64,000 bases of DNA, from positions 5,338,001 to 5,402,000 of the forward strand of contig NZ_CP126093.1 of the NCBI RefSeq assembly GCF_030123065.1, read 5' to 3'. The position numbers and the translations under genes are program-made. Under the pieces are notes generated by a model, which did not search any database, was not told the DNA's origin, and saw only the letters and a program-made list of their open reading frames with translations. Source of the DNA: Neobacillus sp. DY30. GTDB taxonomy: Bacteria > Bacillota > Bacilli > Bacillales > Cytobacillaceae. Shown piece by piece: positions 24,779 through 33,781 of the stretch (its first letter is position 1; each line of letters opens with the position of its first letter).

Positions 24779-25261
24779 ATGCAATTACATGTAAGGAATA
24801 TGACGGAGGACTATGCGAAACAAATACTCAATTGGAAATACGAAGCACCCTATGATTTTTATAACAATGAAGAAACCTCTGAATCTCTTAACGAATTACT
24901 AGAAAACCCCTATTATGCCGTTTTGAATCAAGACGATAAACTCATCGGCTTCTTTTGTATCGGGATCGCCGCACAAGTTCCATTTGGGGCCACAGTAGGT
25001 GCCTATAATGAGGATATGAAGGATATGAAGGATATCGGTATTGGCATGAAACCTGCTATAACTGGTCAGGGGTTTGGAACCCAGTTCTTCAAATTTATCC
25101 TTTCATATATACAAGAAACCTATCACCTGGATTCAATCCGATTAACAGTGGCAAAATTTAATCAAAGAGCCATTCATCTTTATACGAAACTTGGGTTTAA
25201 TAAAAAAGTGGAGTTTAGTAGAGGGACAACTGAATTTATTACGATGGTTAAAATTGATTAA
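24779..25261 (+). CDS. GNAT-family N-acetyltransferase
   Basis: A 160-residue acetyltransferase. The acetyl-CoA loop GQGFGTQF (consensus Q/RxxGxG/A) is preceded by a beta strand (DIGIGMKP) and followed by LTVAKFNQRAIHLYTKLGF, the usual RimI-like end. A short direct repeat in the DNA encodes MKDMKD before it. AAAAAGGAG is spaced well from ATG 24779. The target molecule cannot be inferred from the sequence. Confidence 0.88.
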   Translation: MQLHVRNMTEDYAKQILNWKYEAPYDFYNNEETSESLNELLENPYYAVLNQDDKLIGFFCIGIAAQVPFGATVGAYNEDMKDMKDIGIGMKPAITGQGFGTQFFKFILSYIQETYHLDSIRLTVAKFNQRAIHLYTKLGFNKKVEFSRGTTEFITMVKID

Positions 25262-25269
25262 TATTCACA

Positions 25270-25298
25270 TGCCGAAGACAATATAGTCTCCGGCTTTA
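25270..25298. terminator. Bidirectional terminator
   Basis: GCCG-AAGAC pairs with GTCT-CCGGC; it lies between convergent genes, overlapping the end of the downstream minus-strand gene. Confidence 0.65.
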
Positions 25299-27095
25299 TA
25301 TAAACTTAGCCTGTAAACACTTCTGTTCGGGCGTGAAGAACGTCGCGATTAACTCGACACAAGCCGGTCTGCTAAAATAGTAGCCCTGCATATTATGGCA
25401 GCCAATACTGCATAAGAATTGATATTGTTCTAACTCCTCCACTCCCTCTGCCACCACATTCATTCCAAGGTTCCTGCCCATGGCCACTAAGGTTCGACAA
25501 ACAGACCGCTGATTTTTATTCTCCAAACCTTGAATGAAGGATTTATCTATTTTTATCGTATTAAATGGATATTGTACTAGGTAACTGATGGACGAATAGC
25601 CAACGCCAAAATCATCGAGAATAATATCTACCCCATTATCCTGTAATTCTTTTAACGTGTTCAAGGTTTGCTCGACATTGGTCATGGCAGTTCTTTCTGT
25701 TATTTCTATTTTTAATAGATTAGCTGATAAATAATAGCGTTCTAACGTGTCCTTGACGGTATCAAGGAAAGATTCGACATTAATCTGCCTCGCTGGCACA
25801 TTAATAGAAATATAGAATGGCGGCAGGTTCATATCAGCCCATATTTTCCGCTGCCTGCAGGCCGTTTCCAATACCCAATTGCTTAATTTTATAATTAAAT
25901 CTGACTCTTCGGCAATTTGAATAAATTCTCCAGGTGGTATTGCCCCTAAAACTGGGTGCTGCCAACGAAGAAGAGCCTCTAACCCAATCACTTTTTTTCC
26001 GTATACATCAACGATTGGCTGATACACCAGATATAACTCATTCTTTTCAATCGCTTTATGGAGGTATTGTTCGAGCAGCAGTTTCCGGGATAGGCTTTTC
26101 GACATCCCCGCTTCATAAGGCTGAATACCTGCCCCGCTCTCCTTCGCAAGATACATCGCTTGGTCTGCCATTTGAATTAATCCTTCTGCGTCGTACCCAT
26201 GATCCGGGAAAATACTAATTCCGATACTGGCGCTAAGTACAAATTCATTGCCCAGCAATCGTATTGGTTCTGCGATAATCGCATTTATCCTGGCTGCTGC
26301 TCCATAAAAGTCCTCTTTTGTGGACATGTTTTTAAGCAAGATGACAAACTCATCCCCGCCTTGGCGCGAGATTGTATCATTACTTCTCAAACTGCCCTTT
26401 AACCGTTCCGCAATGACTTGTAAAACCTTGTCCCCCATTTTATGACCGAGAGAATCATTGATATTTTTAAATCGGTCGAGATCCAAGAATATTACCCCGA
26501 CCCTCATATTCTTTTCCTTAGCTTCTGTAATGGATTTTTGCAGTTCACGATCCAATTTTCGTCTGTTTGGCAAGCCTGTTAACGGATCGTGGAAAGCTAA
26601 ATACGTTAACTGTTCCTCTGCCTTTTTACGGTTCGCTACATCTACAGCGATTCTATCTATCCTCTTAATACCATTAAAAATTGTATCCCAGTTCACAGGA
26701 GTGGAAGGTGGAAAATCAGATGACGTTCGGGTAATATAGCCGCAAATACCAAGAATGTCACCATCAACCTTTACTGGTATAGAAAGAATATATACTTCTA
26801 TCACATGGCCATTCTGATTTCTAAGCCTCGTTTGTAAACTCAACCTTTCCCCCTGAAGGACCGCATTAAAATGGTTGATTGTCTTATCTATCTCATCATC
26901 TTCTAAAATGGAAACAAAATTAAGCTGAGAATCATTATGTTTTTTATAACCTAGTAATTCTTGAACAGCCTCATTTAAAAAAACGATACTGCCTTCCAAA
27001 TCCATCACATAACAAGGATATGGAGCCTCAGAAAGTAAAGTTTTACAAACTTCAACAAAATAACCCAAACCTGAAACTTTGATCTCATTTCTCAA
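25296..27095 (-). CDS. PAS-GGDEF-EAL cyclic-di-GMP protein
   Basis: A protein of about 599 residues with an N-terminal PAS domain (PYPCYVMDLEGSIVFLN, QTRLRNQNGHVIEV), a GGDEF domain with RSND inhibition site five residues before GGDEF (about residue 246), and an EAL domain (EAL about 373; NVP, EIT, DDFG, IKIDKSF, AEGVE and QGYYFS all intact). There are no membrane segments, so it is a cytosolic sensor. The start is decided by the RBS: AAGGAG lies upstream of TTG 27095 at about 7 nt, whereas GTG 27113 overlaps it. Both catalytic domains look competent. It is monocistronic. Confidence 0.9.
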   Translation of the reverse strand: MRNEIKVSGLGYFVEVCKTLLSEAPYPCYVMDLEGSIVFLNEAVQELLGYKKHNDSQLNFVSILEDDEIDKTINHFNAVLQGERLSLQTRLRNQNGHVIEVYILSIPVKVDGDILGICGYITRTSSDFPPSTPVNWDTIFNGIKRIDRIAVDVANRKKAEEQLTYLAFHDPLTGLPNRRKLDRELQKSITEAKEKNMRVGVIFLDLDRFKNINDSLGHKMGDKVLQVIAERLKGSLRSNDTISRQGGDEFVILLKNMSTKEDFYGAAARINAIIAEPIRLLGNEFVLSASIGISIFPDHGYDAEGLIQMADQAMYLAKESGAGIQPYEAGMSKSLSRKLLLEQYLHKAIEKNELYLVYQPIVDVYGKKVIGLEALLRWQHPVLGAIPPGEFIQIAEESDLIIKLSNWVLETACRQRKIWADMNLPPFYISINVPARQINVESFLDTVKDTLERYYLSANLLKIEITERTAMTNVEQTLNTLKELQDNGVDIILDDFGVGYSSISYLVQYPFNTIKIDKSFIQGLENKNQRSVCRTLVAMGRNLGMNVVAEGVEELEQYQFLCSIGCHNMQGYYFSRPACVELIATFFTPEQKCLQAKFI

Positions 27096-27255
27096 GAGAA
27101 AGCTCCTTTCCACGGATCACTGAGAATCAAACACCTGCTTATAGTGACCATATAACAATCTGGTGGAGATCGCTGTGATTGATATCAACAAACTTAGACA
27201 TTATTTTTCATGGTGTCACTTTTTGTCTAAACTTTATATTTCTATCGTGGATCAA

Positions 27256-27292
27256 AAAAACCCTAGTCTCCACCAAAGGACTAGGGTTTCCT
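27256..27292 (-). terminator. Terminator of galE
   Basis: AAACCCTAGTC and GACTAGGGTTT form an 11-bp stem; read on the minus strand it is followed by a T run. Confidence 0.88.
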
Positions 27293-27295
27293 TAT

Positions 27296-28267
27296 TTAAT
27301 ACTGCTGATTGTTATGCCATTTCCAGGCATCGGCAATAATCTGTTCCAAATTTCGCTCGGCTTTCCAGCCTAATTCATTGTAAATTTTTTTTGATGAAGC
27401 GACCAGCCTAGCCGGATCCCCTGCACGACGATCAGCCATTTCCACATTTGCTTTAACCCCTGTTACTTTCTCACATGTTTCAATGACTTCTTTTACAGAA
27501 TAGCCAAGACCATTCCCTAAATTATAAATCTCCGCACTTTTCTTTCCACTTAATAATGCATCTAGTGCGAGGATATGTGCGCTGGCTAAATCGGTCACAT
27601 GAATGTAATCACGAATACATGTACCATCAGCAGTATCATAATCAGATCCAAAAACAGCAACTTTCTCGCGCTGACCTAATAACTGCTGAAGAATAATTGG
27701 AATTAAATGTGTTTCTGGATCATGGCTTTCCCCAATTTTAGACGATTCATGTGCCCCAGCGGCATTAAAATAACGAAGAACAACATAATTTAAGCCATAG
27801 GCTTTAGAAAAATCAGCTAACATTTGTTCAATCATTAATTTTGAATGGCCATAGGGATTGATCGGTGAAGTAACTGTTTGTTCATCAATGATTTCAACAT
27901 TTGGGATCCCATATGTAGCTGCAGTTGATGAAAAAATAAAGTTCTTTATATTGTTCTTCATCATTACTTTTAAAAGTGTTAACGTTGCTGCTACATTATT
28001 TTCATAGTATTTGAGAGGATCCACTACTGACTCTCCCACCAAGCTGTACGCCGCAAAATGCATCACTGCCTTTATCGGATAACTCGAGAAAATCATTTGT
28101 AAATCTTCTTCATTTCCAAGGCTGCCTTGGACAAAAATGGCTCTTGTATCCACTGCCTCACGATGACCCGTAGACAGGTTATCTAACACGATTACCTCTT
28201 CTTTTTCCACTAATTCCTTAACAAGATGACTGCCGATATAACCAGCACCGCCAACGACGAGAATCAT
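27296..28267 (-). CDS. galE: UDP-glucose 4-epimerase
   Basis: This enzyme interconverts UDP-glucose and UDP-galactose, with bound NAD. N-terminal VVGGAGYIGSHLV is the NAD motif. SSTAATYG with YGHSKLMIEQ supplies Ser/Thr, Tyr and Lys of the active site. RYFNAAGA and the C-terminal RRAGDPARLVAS are GalE signatures. ATG 28267 gives 323 residues and AGGGG at 8 nt; further upstream in-frame codons are unsupported. It could serve galactose from the lacZ operon 10 kb away and the glycan operon at 13-17 kb. Confidence 0.94.
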   Translation of the reverse strand: MILVVGGAGYIGSHLVKELVEKEEVIVLDNLSTGHREAVDTRAIFVQGSLGNEEDLQMIFSSYPIKAVMHFAAYSLVGESVVDPLKYYENNVAATLTLLKVMMKNNIKNFIFSSTAATYGIPNVEIIDEQTVTSPINPYGHSKLMIEQMLADFSKAYGLNYVVLRYFNAAGAHESSKIGESHDPETHLIPIILQQLLGQREKVAVFGSDYDTADGTCIRDYIHVTDLASAHILALDALLSGKKSAEIYNLGNGLGYSVKEVIETCEKVTGVKANVEMADRRAGDPARLVASSKKIYNELGWKAERNLEQIIADAWKWHNNQQY

Positions 28268-28461
28268 AGTCATGTCCCCTAACAAAAAATATATTTTCAC
28301 TATTTATTGTAACAAATTTAAACCCTTTTACGTCCAAAATTTAACTATGGAAAATATTAGGAGTCTTGAAAGGAGTGAAAATTTAGAATATAATTTCTTT
28401 TACGTTACTGCTTCTATTATACGAATGTAGTTTTTAGCGGAGGAAAATGGGGTGAGATATT

Positions 28462-30612
28462 TTGAAGATTGTTAGATTACTTACATACTATCTCCTTGGA
28501 ATGGTATCTATATTTTGCGTGAGTGTTTTTCCGCAATATTTTTCCACCAGGGGGACTCCAGATTCAACAGGGTATTTTGAACAATTACTTGCCTTTGGCA
28601 GGGACTTGTTCAAAGCAGAATCATGGATTTATAAGTTCGAACGTTCGCAAGCTGGCGGTGCTCCCATGATGGAGATTATGGGGCCGGCATTTATCTATTC
28701 CATGCAAATATTGTTAGGTGCACTTTTGGCAGGCTTCAGTTTCGCGCTTCTTCTTGCATTAGCATCCGCCTTTTTGCCTAAGCTTTTGCTTAGTCCGATA
28801 AAGAAATTACTTGATGTGCTGGAGTCGGTTCCAGATTTGATACTGGCAAGCGTTTTACAAGTATTATCCATTGTTATTTTTAAATCGTTTGGAGTTGATT
28901 TGTTTAAGGTTGCCAGTTTTACTGAAAAGGCCTATTTTGCACCTATTGTCACATTGGCAATATTACCGCTTGTTTCCATGTTCAAGATTCTTCTCCTTAT
29001 GATTGAGGAAGAGTTTTTAAAAGTTTATGTCACCTTTGTAAAAAGCAAAGGGATAGACAAATTGAATATCCTGATCAGACATGTTTTAAAAAATATCATG
29101 CCTCTTTCGTTTCATCATATAAAGATTATTATTTGGGGAACACTCTCCAGCCAATTTATTATTGAACGGGTGTTTAATGTCCATGGACTAACATTCTACC
29201 TACTGGATAACTTCCAACCGATCACGATTTTTGTAACGCTCGGTCTTATCTTTACACCTTTTTACTTTTTATTCCAATTGGTAGATTTATGGCTTAAAGT
29301 GGATCATCCGCTATTTTACGAAAAAAGACGAAGTTCCTGGCGGCACATGTTGCGCGTGGGAAATATTGCGGAGGAGACAAAGAGGTTCTTTGAAAACTTA
29401 CTTTTTACATTTCAATCTATTAACCCTAAAAAAGTATCACCAATCCGGCCATTTATCAATGTACTTCTCACTTTAGGCAGGCATATGAAAAATTGGAAAT
29501 TCGCTCTTGGCGCTTTATTTTTCATTGTAACCATCAGTTACAGCATCATTTATTCGGTTACAACCGATAACCACGTTGATCAAGTAAGGCTTTACTACGC
29601 AGATGATGGTGCGACACTCATTAGCGCAATGCCGCATGCACCAACAAAGCCTTTTTTCTTTGGCTCAGATAAATTAGGGTTCAGCCTTTTTGACCAATTA
29701 GTGATCGGTGCAAAATATACATTGATTTTTGCTATGTTAATCGCCTTATTGCGTGTTCTTGGCGGGCTTTTATTTGGGGTCATTTATGCCTTTCATTTAA
29801 GTCCACGCACACAGCAATGGCTTGCTAAGTTAATAGACTCCATTCATTTCCTGCCGTTAAGCTTGGTAGCCTATATCTTATTGGCACCTATTTTAATGCC
29901 GGCGTTTACCGGTTTTGGCTATGAATTTACATATACCTTTACCGAACGTATATTACTAGAAATGTTTATCTTAACCATCTTGGTCGTTCCGTTAACAACG
30001 GTTTTATTAGGTAGTGAGATAAAGCGAGTTCTTGATTATGAATTTATTGCAAGTGCACGAGTTCTAGGCGGCAGCAGGTTTCATCTTTTCTGGAGGCACA
30101 TTTTCCCGCATATTGGTGCTCGTTTAACCATTTTATTGGGGACTCAATTTATCCAAGTCTTATTAATCTTTATTCATTTAGGGATATTTAAATTTTTCTT
30201 TGGCGGAACCAAACTTAGCTTTGATCCTATGGGGGGCGATCCGCCAATGTCGATAACTCATGAATGGTCAGGATTAATTGGGGAGCTAGGCAGAACGACC
30301 ATTGCTTCAGGACGTTACTGGTATTTGTGGATTTTAGCTGCCTTCATGCTGGCGATTTTTGCCATGCAGCTGATTATTCAGGGTGTGAAAGAAGTTCAGC
30401 AAGTAAAAGTCGGTGTTTTATACAAAGCTCCAAAACCACGTAAACAAAAAGCTAACGTGAAGGCAAACGAGGTTCCTTCCTATCAACTAACGAAGGATAG
30501 TTTTAAACCAGTTGATCCTGAATTTTATCAGTCTCCTGAGCCAGATAGTAATCGTAAAACAGAAATAGACGTTAAACCAACATTTAAAGGGAGAATTGAG
30601 CGGTTAATGTAA
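28462..30612 (+). CDS. Fused OppB-OppC-like ABC transporter permease
   Basis: A 716-residue protein in which two peptide-transporter permeases are joined. The first half has an EAA-type loop (EFLKVYVTFVKSKGIDKLNILIRHVLKN), the second another (EFIASARVLGGSRFHLFWRHIFPH); both loops dock on ATPases. About five to six membrane helices are visible per half, joined by a ~70-residue cytoplasmic stretch. A 70-residue hydrophilic C-terminal tail, rich in Lys and Pro, is unusual. OppB and OppC are normally separate proteins, and no binding protein or ATPase gene is adjacent, so this is an orphan. TTG 28462 follows GGGGTGAG. The substrate is unknown. Confidence 0.82.
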   Translation: MKIVRLLTYYLLGMVSIFCVSVFPQYFSTRGTPDSTGYFEQLLAFGRDLFKAESWIYKFERSQAGGAPMMEIMGPAFIYSMQILLGALLAGFSFALLLALASAFLPKLLLSPIKKLLDVLESVPDLILASVLQVLSIVIFKSFGVDLFKVASFTEKAYFAPIVTLAILPLVSMFKILLLMIEEEFLKVYVTFVKSKGIDKLNILIRHVLKNIMPLSFHHIKIIIWGTLSSQFIIERVFNVHGLTFYLLDNFQPITIFVTLGLIFTPFYFLFQLVDLWLKVDHPLFYEKRRSSWRHMLRVGNIAEETKRFFENLLFTFQSINPKKVSPIRPFINVLLTLGRHMKNWKFALGALFFIVTISYSIIYSVTTDNHVDQVRLYYADDGATLISAMPHAPTKPFFFGSDKLGFSLFDQLVIGAKYTLIFAMLIALLRVLGGLLFGVIYAFHLSPRTQQWLAKLIDSIHFLPLSLVAYILLAPILMPAFTGFGYEFTYTFTERILLEMFILTILVVPLTTVLLGSEIKRVLDYEFIASARVLGGSRFHLFWRHIFPHIGARLTILLGTQFIQVLLIFIHLGIFKFFFGGTKLSFDPMGGDPPMSITHEWSGLIGELGRTTIASGRYWYLWILAAFMLAIFAMQLIIQGVKEVQQVKVGVLYKAPKPRKQKANVKANEVPSYQLTKDSFKPVDPEFYQSPEPDSNRKTEIDVKPTFKGRIERLM

Positions 30613-30668
30613 AAAAGACCTCCCGTTACGGAAAGGTTTAGCTTCTGTAACGGAAGGTCTTTTTTAGG
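30612..30668 (+). terminator. Terminator of the fused permease gene
   Basis: AAGACCT..CGTTAC and GTAACG..AGGTCTT form a long stem followed by a run of T residues. Confidence 0.9.
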
Positions 30669-30679
30669 GACATAATAAT

Positions 30680-30895
30680 CTGACCGGATGATTGTTACCA
30701 TAATTTTGTGGTTCCCAGTTTACCGGCAGAATCAACCTCGGATTGTTACCGTAATCCTGCCGTTTCCAATTTACGGGCACAATTCATCCTGAATTGTTAC
30801 CGTAATTTTGCTGTTCCCATATTACAGGCACAATTCACCTTGGATTGTTACCATAATTCTGCTATTCCCAGAATACTGGCACAATCACCAGTGGA
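30680..30895. repeat. Tandem palindromic repeat, locus 5 (51-bp period, 4 units, different arm sequence)
   Basis: ATTGTTACC recurs at 30691, 30742, 30793 (ATTGTTAC) and 30844, exactly 51 bp apart. Units carry arm TTACGGGCACAATT, a 7-nt loop (CATCCTG) and arm AATTGTTACCGTAA, then a 16-nt linker. The plan is that of loci 1-4, but the arms share no sequence with them. It lies between the convergent fused permease and HTH-TPR regulator genes. Confidence 0.88.
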
Positions 30896-30945
30896 CTGGC
30901 ACCCCTTTTTTCCGGAGAATCCCTGTTTTTATGCAGCATTACTGA

Positions 30946-32160
30946 TCAACCTAAATTCCTAATCATCTGATACGTCTCAATCGCAAATTGTTTGAAAGGA
31001 GTATCTGGTAGGGGTTCAAAATTCTCTACGGCAATTTGTGCTGCTTGAAGAGCTTCTAACCTTTCTCCAAGTTCCCGGTGGCACAAAGCTTTATAAGAAT
31101 AGCGGACATAATAAAGCGCCAAATCAAACGGATGATGAGTTGTAGTAGATGTCTCTACTTTATCAAAATAGGCAATAGCTTCCGAAAAGCGTCCTAGTCC
31201 GTATAGAGCTTTTCCTTTTTCTATTTGATACAAGTCCTCTACTACTTCCTCCATTTTAGGGTCGGATAAAAATGGATCGATGATTTCAAGTGCCTCAGTA
31301 TACTCCTGTTTCACTGTATTTAGAGACATAACGATGAGTAAATCATGAATGAGGATAGAGAGTAAATCATCCGCAAACTCCCCGTATTGTTTTAGCTTTC
31401 GCAAATACAACTCTAGCTTTTCTTCATCCTTAAACATGAGTGCTTGGCCTGCACCAAGTCTATATAAATCATTAATCCGATAAAATATTCTCTGTTCTTT
31501 TGAAAACTGAATAGCCTTTTCCATCACAGCACTCGCTGCCTCATTATCACCAATCGCAAAATGTAAAATGGCTTCATTATAATCAAAATCCATACGTGTC
31601 ATCGGATCCATGGATACATGCGTCAATTGAATTACTTCCCGTTCACTTAGCAAAATATCCAAAGACCTTGAATACTCGTGTTGGATAAATTTCACCATAG
31701 CACGAAAAATTGCAATTTGTGCACGGTTTGCTGTTAAATTGATTTCGTCGTAGATAATCGCAGCCCGATTAGCATACTCCTCCCAGCCAGGTAACTTTTC
31801 TTTGGAAAGACTGCGGGAATAGATATCCAGTAATCGTGCAGATTCATAGCCTTGTGTGAGTTTTTCTAAGTAAGGTTCAATCAGTGTTAATATTTCCTTG
31901 TATTGTTCGTCGGATTTTTGATTATATAATTTTTCAGCTTTTTCAAGAATGGCCCTTAACTCTTGTGTGCTAATTTCACCTAGTAATTCCGTTACATCTA
32001 CCCCTAGACCTTCAGCAATGTATGCCAAGCTTTCCATAGAAGGCTTCGCTTTATTGTTCTCGATTAAGCTGAGCATACCTTTGGTAAGCCCTTGACCAGC
32101 AAGTGCTTCAAGCGTTAACTTTTTCTGTTTTCTTATCTTTCGTATTCGATCTCCTAACAT
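30946..32160 (-). CDS. HTH-XRE/TPR regulator (Rgg/PlcR-like architecture)
   Basis: A 404-residue protein. The N-terminal Xre helix-turn-helix (RIRKIRKQKKLTLEALAG, TKGMLSLIENNKAKPS) is followed by about 330 residues of helical repeats typical of TPR-containing regulators that bind peptides. It is divergent from an MFS pump, and three copies of the same 17-bp palindrome lie between the two genes, so it very likely autoregulates and controls the pump. No small signalling-peptide gene is visible next to it, unlike true PlcR/Rap systems; the ligand is unknown. Confidence 0.85.
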   Translation of the reverse strand: MLGDRIRKIRKQKKLTLEALAGQGLTKGMLSLIENNKAKPSMESLAYIAEGLGVDVTELLGEISTQELRAILEKAEKLYNQKSDEQYKEILTLIEPYLEKLTQGYESARLLDIYSRSLSKEKLPGWEEYANRAAIIYDEINLTANRAQIAIFRAMVKFIQHEYSRSLDILLSEREVIQLTHVSMDPMTRMDFDYNEAILHFAIGDNEAASAVMEKAIQFSKEQRIFYRINDLYRLGAGQALMFKDEEKLELYLRKLKQYGEFADDLLSILIHDLLIVMSLNTVKQEYTEALEIIDPFLSDPKMEEVVEDLYQIEKGKALYGLGRFSEAIAYFDKVETSTTTHHPFDLALYYVRYSYKALCHRELGERLEALQAAQIAVENFEPLPDTPFKQFAIETYQMIRNLG

Positions 32161-32189
32161 ATTAGGACACCCCCTTAGAAAGTTTCTTT

Positions 32190-32206
32190 GTTTAATTATA
32201 TTAAAC
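32190..32206. promoter_or_regulatory. Operator 1 for the HTH-TPR regulator
   Basis: The 17-bp imperfect palindrome GTTTAATTATATTAAAC lies in the regulator's own upstream region. Confidence 0.7.
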
Positions 32207-32237
32207 TTACCCTTAATTTGAAAGCTGTAAACGTTTT

Positions 32238-32254
32238 GTTTAATTTAATTAAAC
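32238..32254. promoter_or_regulatory. Operator 2 for the HTH-TPR regulator
   Basis: GTTTAATTTAATTAAAC, the same palindrome, sits just upstream of the MFS promoter -35. Confidence 0.7.
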
Positions 32255-32260
32255 TTTCAC

Positions 32261-32289
32261 TTGATTTGGTAAAAACTTCATGCTATGAT
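32261..32289 (+). promoter_or_regulatory. Sigma-A promoter of the MFS pump gene
   Basis: TTGATT (32261-32266) is followed after exactly 17 nt by TATGAT (32284-32289). Operators 2 and 3 flank it tightly. Confidence 0.7.
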
Positions 32290-32291
32290 TT

Positions 32292-32308
32292 GTTTAATTA
32301 AATTAAAC
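32292..32308. promoter_or_regulatory. Operator 3 for the HTH-TPR regulator
   Basis: GTTTAATTAAATTAAAC lies immediately after the -10, at the expected transcription start, so binding would block the pump promoter. Confidence 0.7.
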
Positions 32309-32333
32309 TTTATAAGTGAAAGAGGAGATATTA

Positions 32334-33635
32334 ATGAATAACAGTCTAATGTTGAAAAAAGCCACGTATCATCTTTGGACCTTCACCATAAGCAAACTAA
32401 TTTCGTCCTTCGGTTCACAGGTATATTCATTTGCGATTAGTTTTTATATTTTGCAAGCCACGGGATCCGCGAAAAGTTTTGCATTGAACTTAATTTGCAA
32501 TGTTTTGCCTCGTACCCTCGCAGCACCATTTGCAGGTTACATCATCGATAAATATCCACGAAAAAGGATCGCCATTATCTCACAAATAGCGACCACCTTG
32601 GCCATCGGGGGATTATTGTTCGTCAGTGTTACTTCAGGATTATCGCTTACCGCCATTTATATTACTACCTGCCTGCTATCTCTTACATCCATGTTCTCCA
32701 GTGTAGCTTTTACTTCCTCAATAACAGGACTTGTGGACGAAGCCAGAATTCAAAAAGCAATGTCATTAAACCAAATGTCTATATCCTTTGCGGCGATTGC
32801 TTCTCCAGCAGTTGGAGGACTATTATATGGAGTGATTTCCATGCCGCTATTTCTTATTCTCTATCTGGCTGCCTCAACTGTTGCCATTGTTCTCGAAGCC
32901 ACGATGAATTTCACTTTGTTTTCCGGCCCAAAGGAAAACAACATGAAAAAAACACAGGAAACCATGTGGCAAGGAATGAAGGCGGGGGTCTCCTATTTAA
33001 AATTGCAGCCATTATTGATGACCATTATCTGGATTGCCCTTTTAGTAAACTTCCTTTTCAGTGCCTATCAGGTTGGCTACTCCTTCATTCTAATTGAAAA
33101 ATTAAAAATGCTTTCTCACCATTTTGGTCTTACTGAAGGTGCCTTTGCGGTGGGAATGCTGCTGTTATCGATTTATCTCTCCATCCGGAGAGAGATAAGA
33201 TTTCCGTTGCTGGTATCAAAAGGGGGAATTATTATCATGGGGATAATTATGGGGGGCGCGACCTTACCTTTACTTTTCTCCCTGCCTTATAACGTCATGT
33301 TTGGCTACTACATCATTCTTCAACTTGGTTTAGGAGCATGCATTGTATTCGTCAATACACCAACCCAAGTAATGATGCAAAAACAAATTGCCGACGAATT
33401 TAAGGGTCGTGTTTTTTCCCTCGTTGAAACAGTTGCGATGGCTTTAATGCCATTAGGAATGGTACTGTATGGATTTCTTTACGATGTATTCCCTGCACAA
33501 TGGGTACTGCTTCTTTCATCTGGAATATTCTTAGGTGTAGTCCTTACCCTTTTAAGACCAGCCGTCATTCGGAAGGTACACCCGGAACTTGCGGCGGAGG
33601 AAAATCGTGTGAAGAATAAAGCGGAAGCATTTTAA
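32334..33635 (+). CDS. MFS efflux transporter (macrolide-efflux-like)
   Basis: A 433-residue polytopic protein of the MFS_3 type. The first helices include GSQVYSFAISFYIL and the loop DKYPRKRIAI, a form of the MFS signature between helices 2 and 3. It resembles the MefA/enterobactin exporter group. ATG 32334 lies 6 nt after AGAGGAG; an upstream in-frame GTG would bury the RBS. It is controlled from a promoter flanked by two palindromic operators. The substrate, probably a drug or peptide-like compound, is unknown. Confidence 0.85.
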   Translation: MNNSLMLKKATYHLWTFTISKLISSFGSQVYSFAISFYILQATGSAKSFALNLICNVLPRTLAAPFAGYIIDKYPRKRIAIISQIATTLAIGGLLFVSVTSGLSLTAIYITTCLLSLTSMFSSVAFTSSITGLVDEARIQKAMSLNQMSISFAAIASPAVGGLLYGVISMPLFLILYLAASTVAIVLEATMNFTLFSGPKENNMKKTQETMWQGMKAGVSYLKLQPLLMTIIWIALLVNFLFSAYQVGYSFILIEKLKMLSHHFGLTEGAFAVGMLLLSIYLSIRREIRFPLLVSKGGIIIMGIIMGGATLPLLFSLPYNVMFGYYIILQLGLGACIVFVNTPTQVMMQKQIADEFKGRVFSLVETVAMALMPLGMVLYGFLYDVFPAQWVLLLSSGIFLGVVLTLLRPAVIRKVHPELAAEENRVKNKAEAF

Positions 33636-33744
33636 AGAAGTTAAAAATATTTGAGGCTGGATTCAGTTGAATCCCACCTCACTTGTGTTAATCATCCAAG
33701 GGGTACTTTGTTTGGTAAAAAGAAGATAGTCTTTTAAGATGAAG

Positions 33745-33774
33745 AAAGAGAGCGGATTTCCCGCTCTCTTTTGT
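33745..33774 (-). terminator. Terminator at the end of the galactoside operon
   Basis: AAAGAGAGCGG and CCGCTCTCTTT form an 11-bp stem next to the LacI stop codon. Confidence 0.85.
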
Positions 33775-33781
33775 TTCTACG

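Noticed and set aside
30946..32160. A Rap-Phr or PlcR-PapR quorum-sensing pair
   Set aside because: The regulator has the right architecture, but no small exported peptide gene lies beside it; the space is filled by the tandem repeat.
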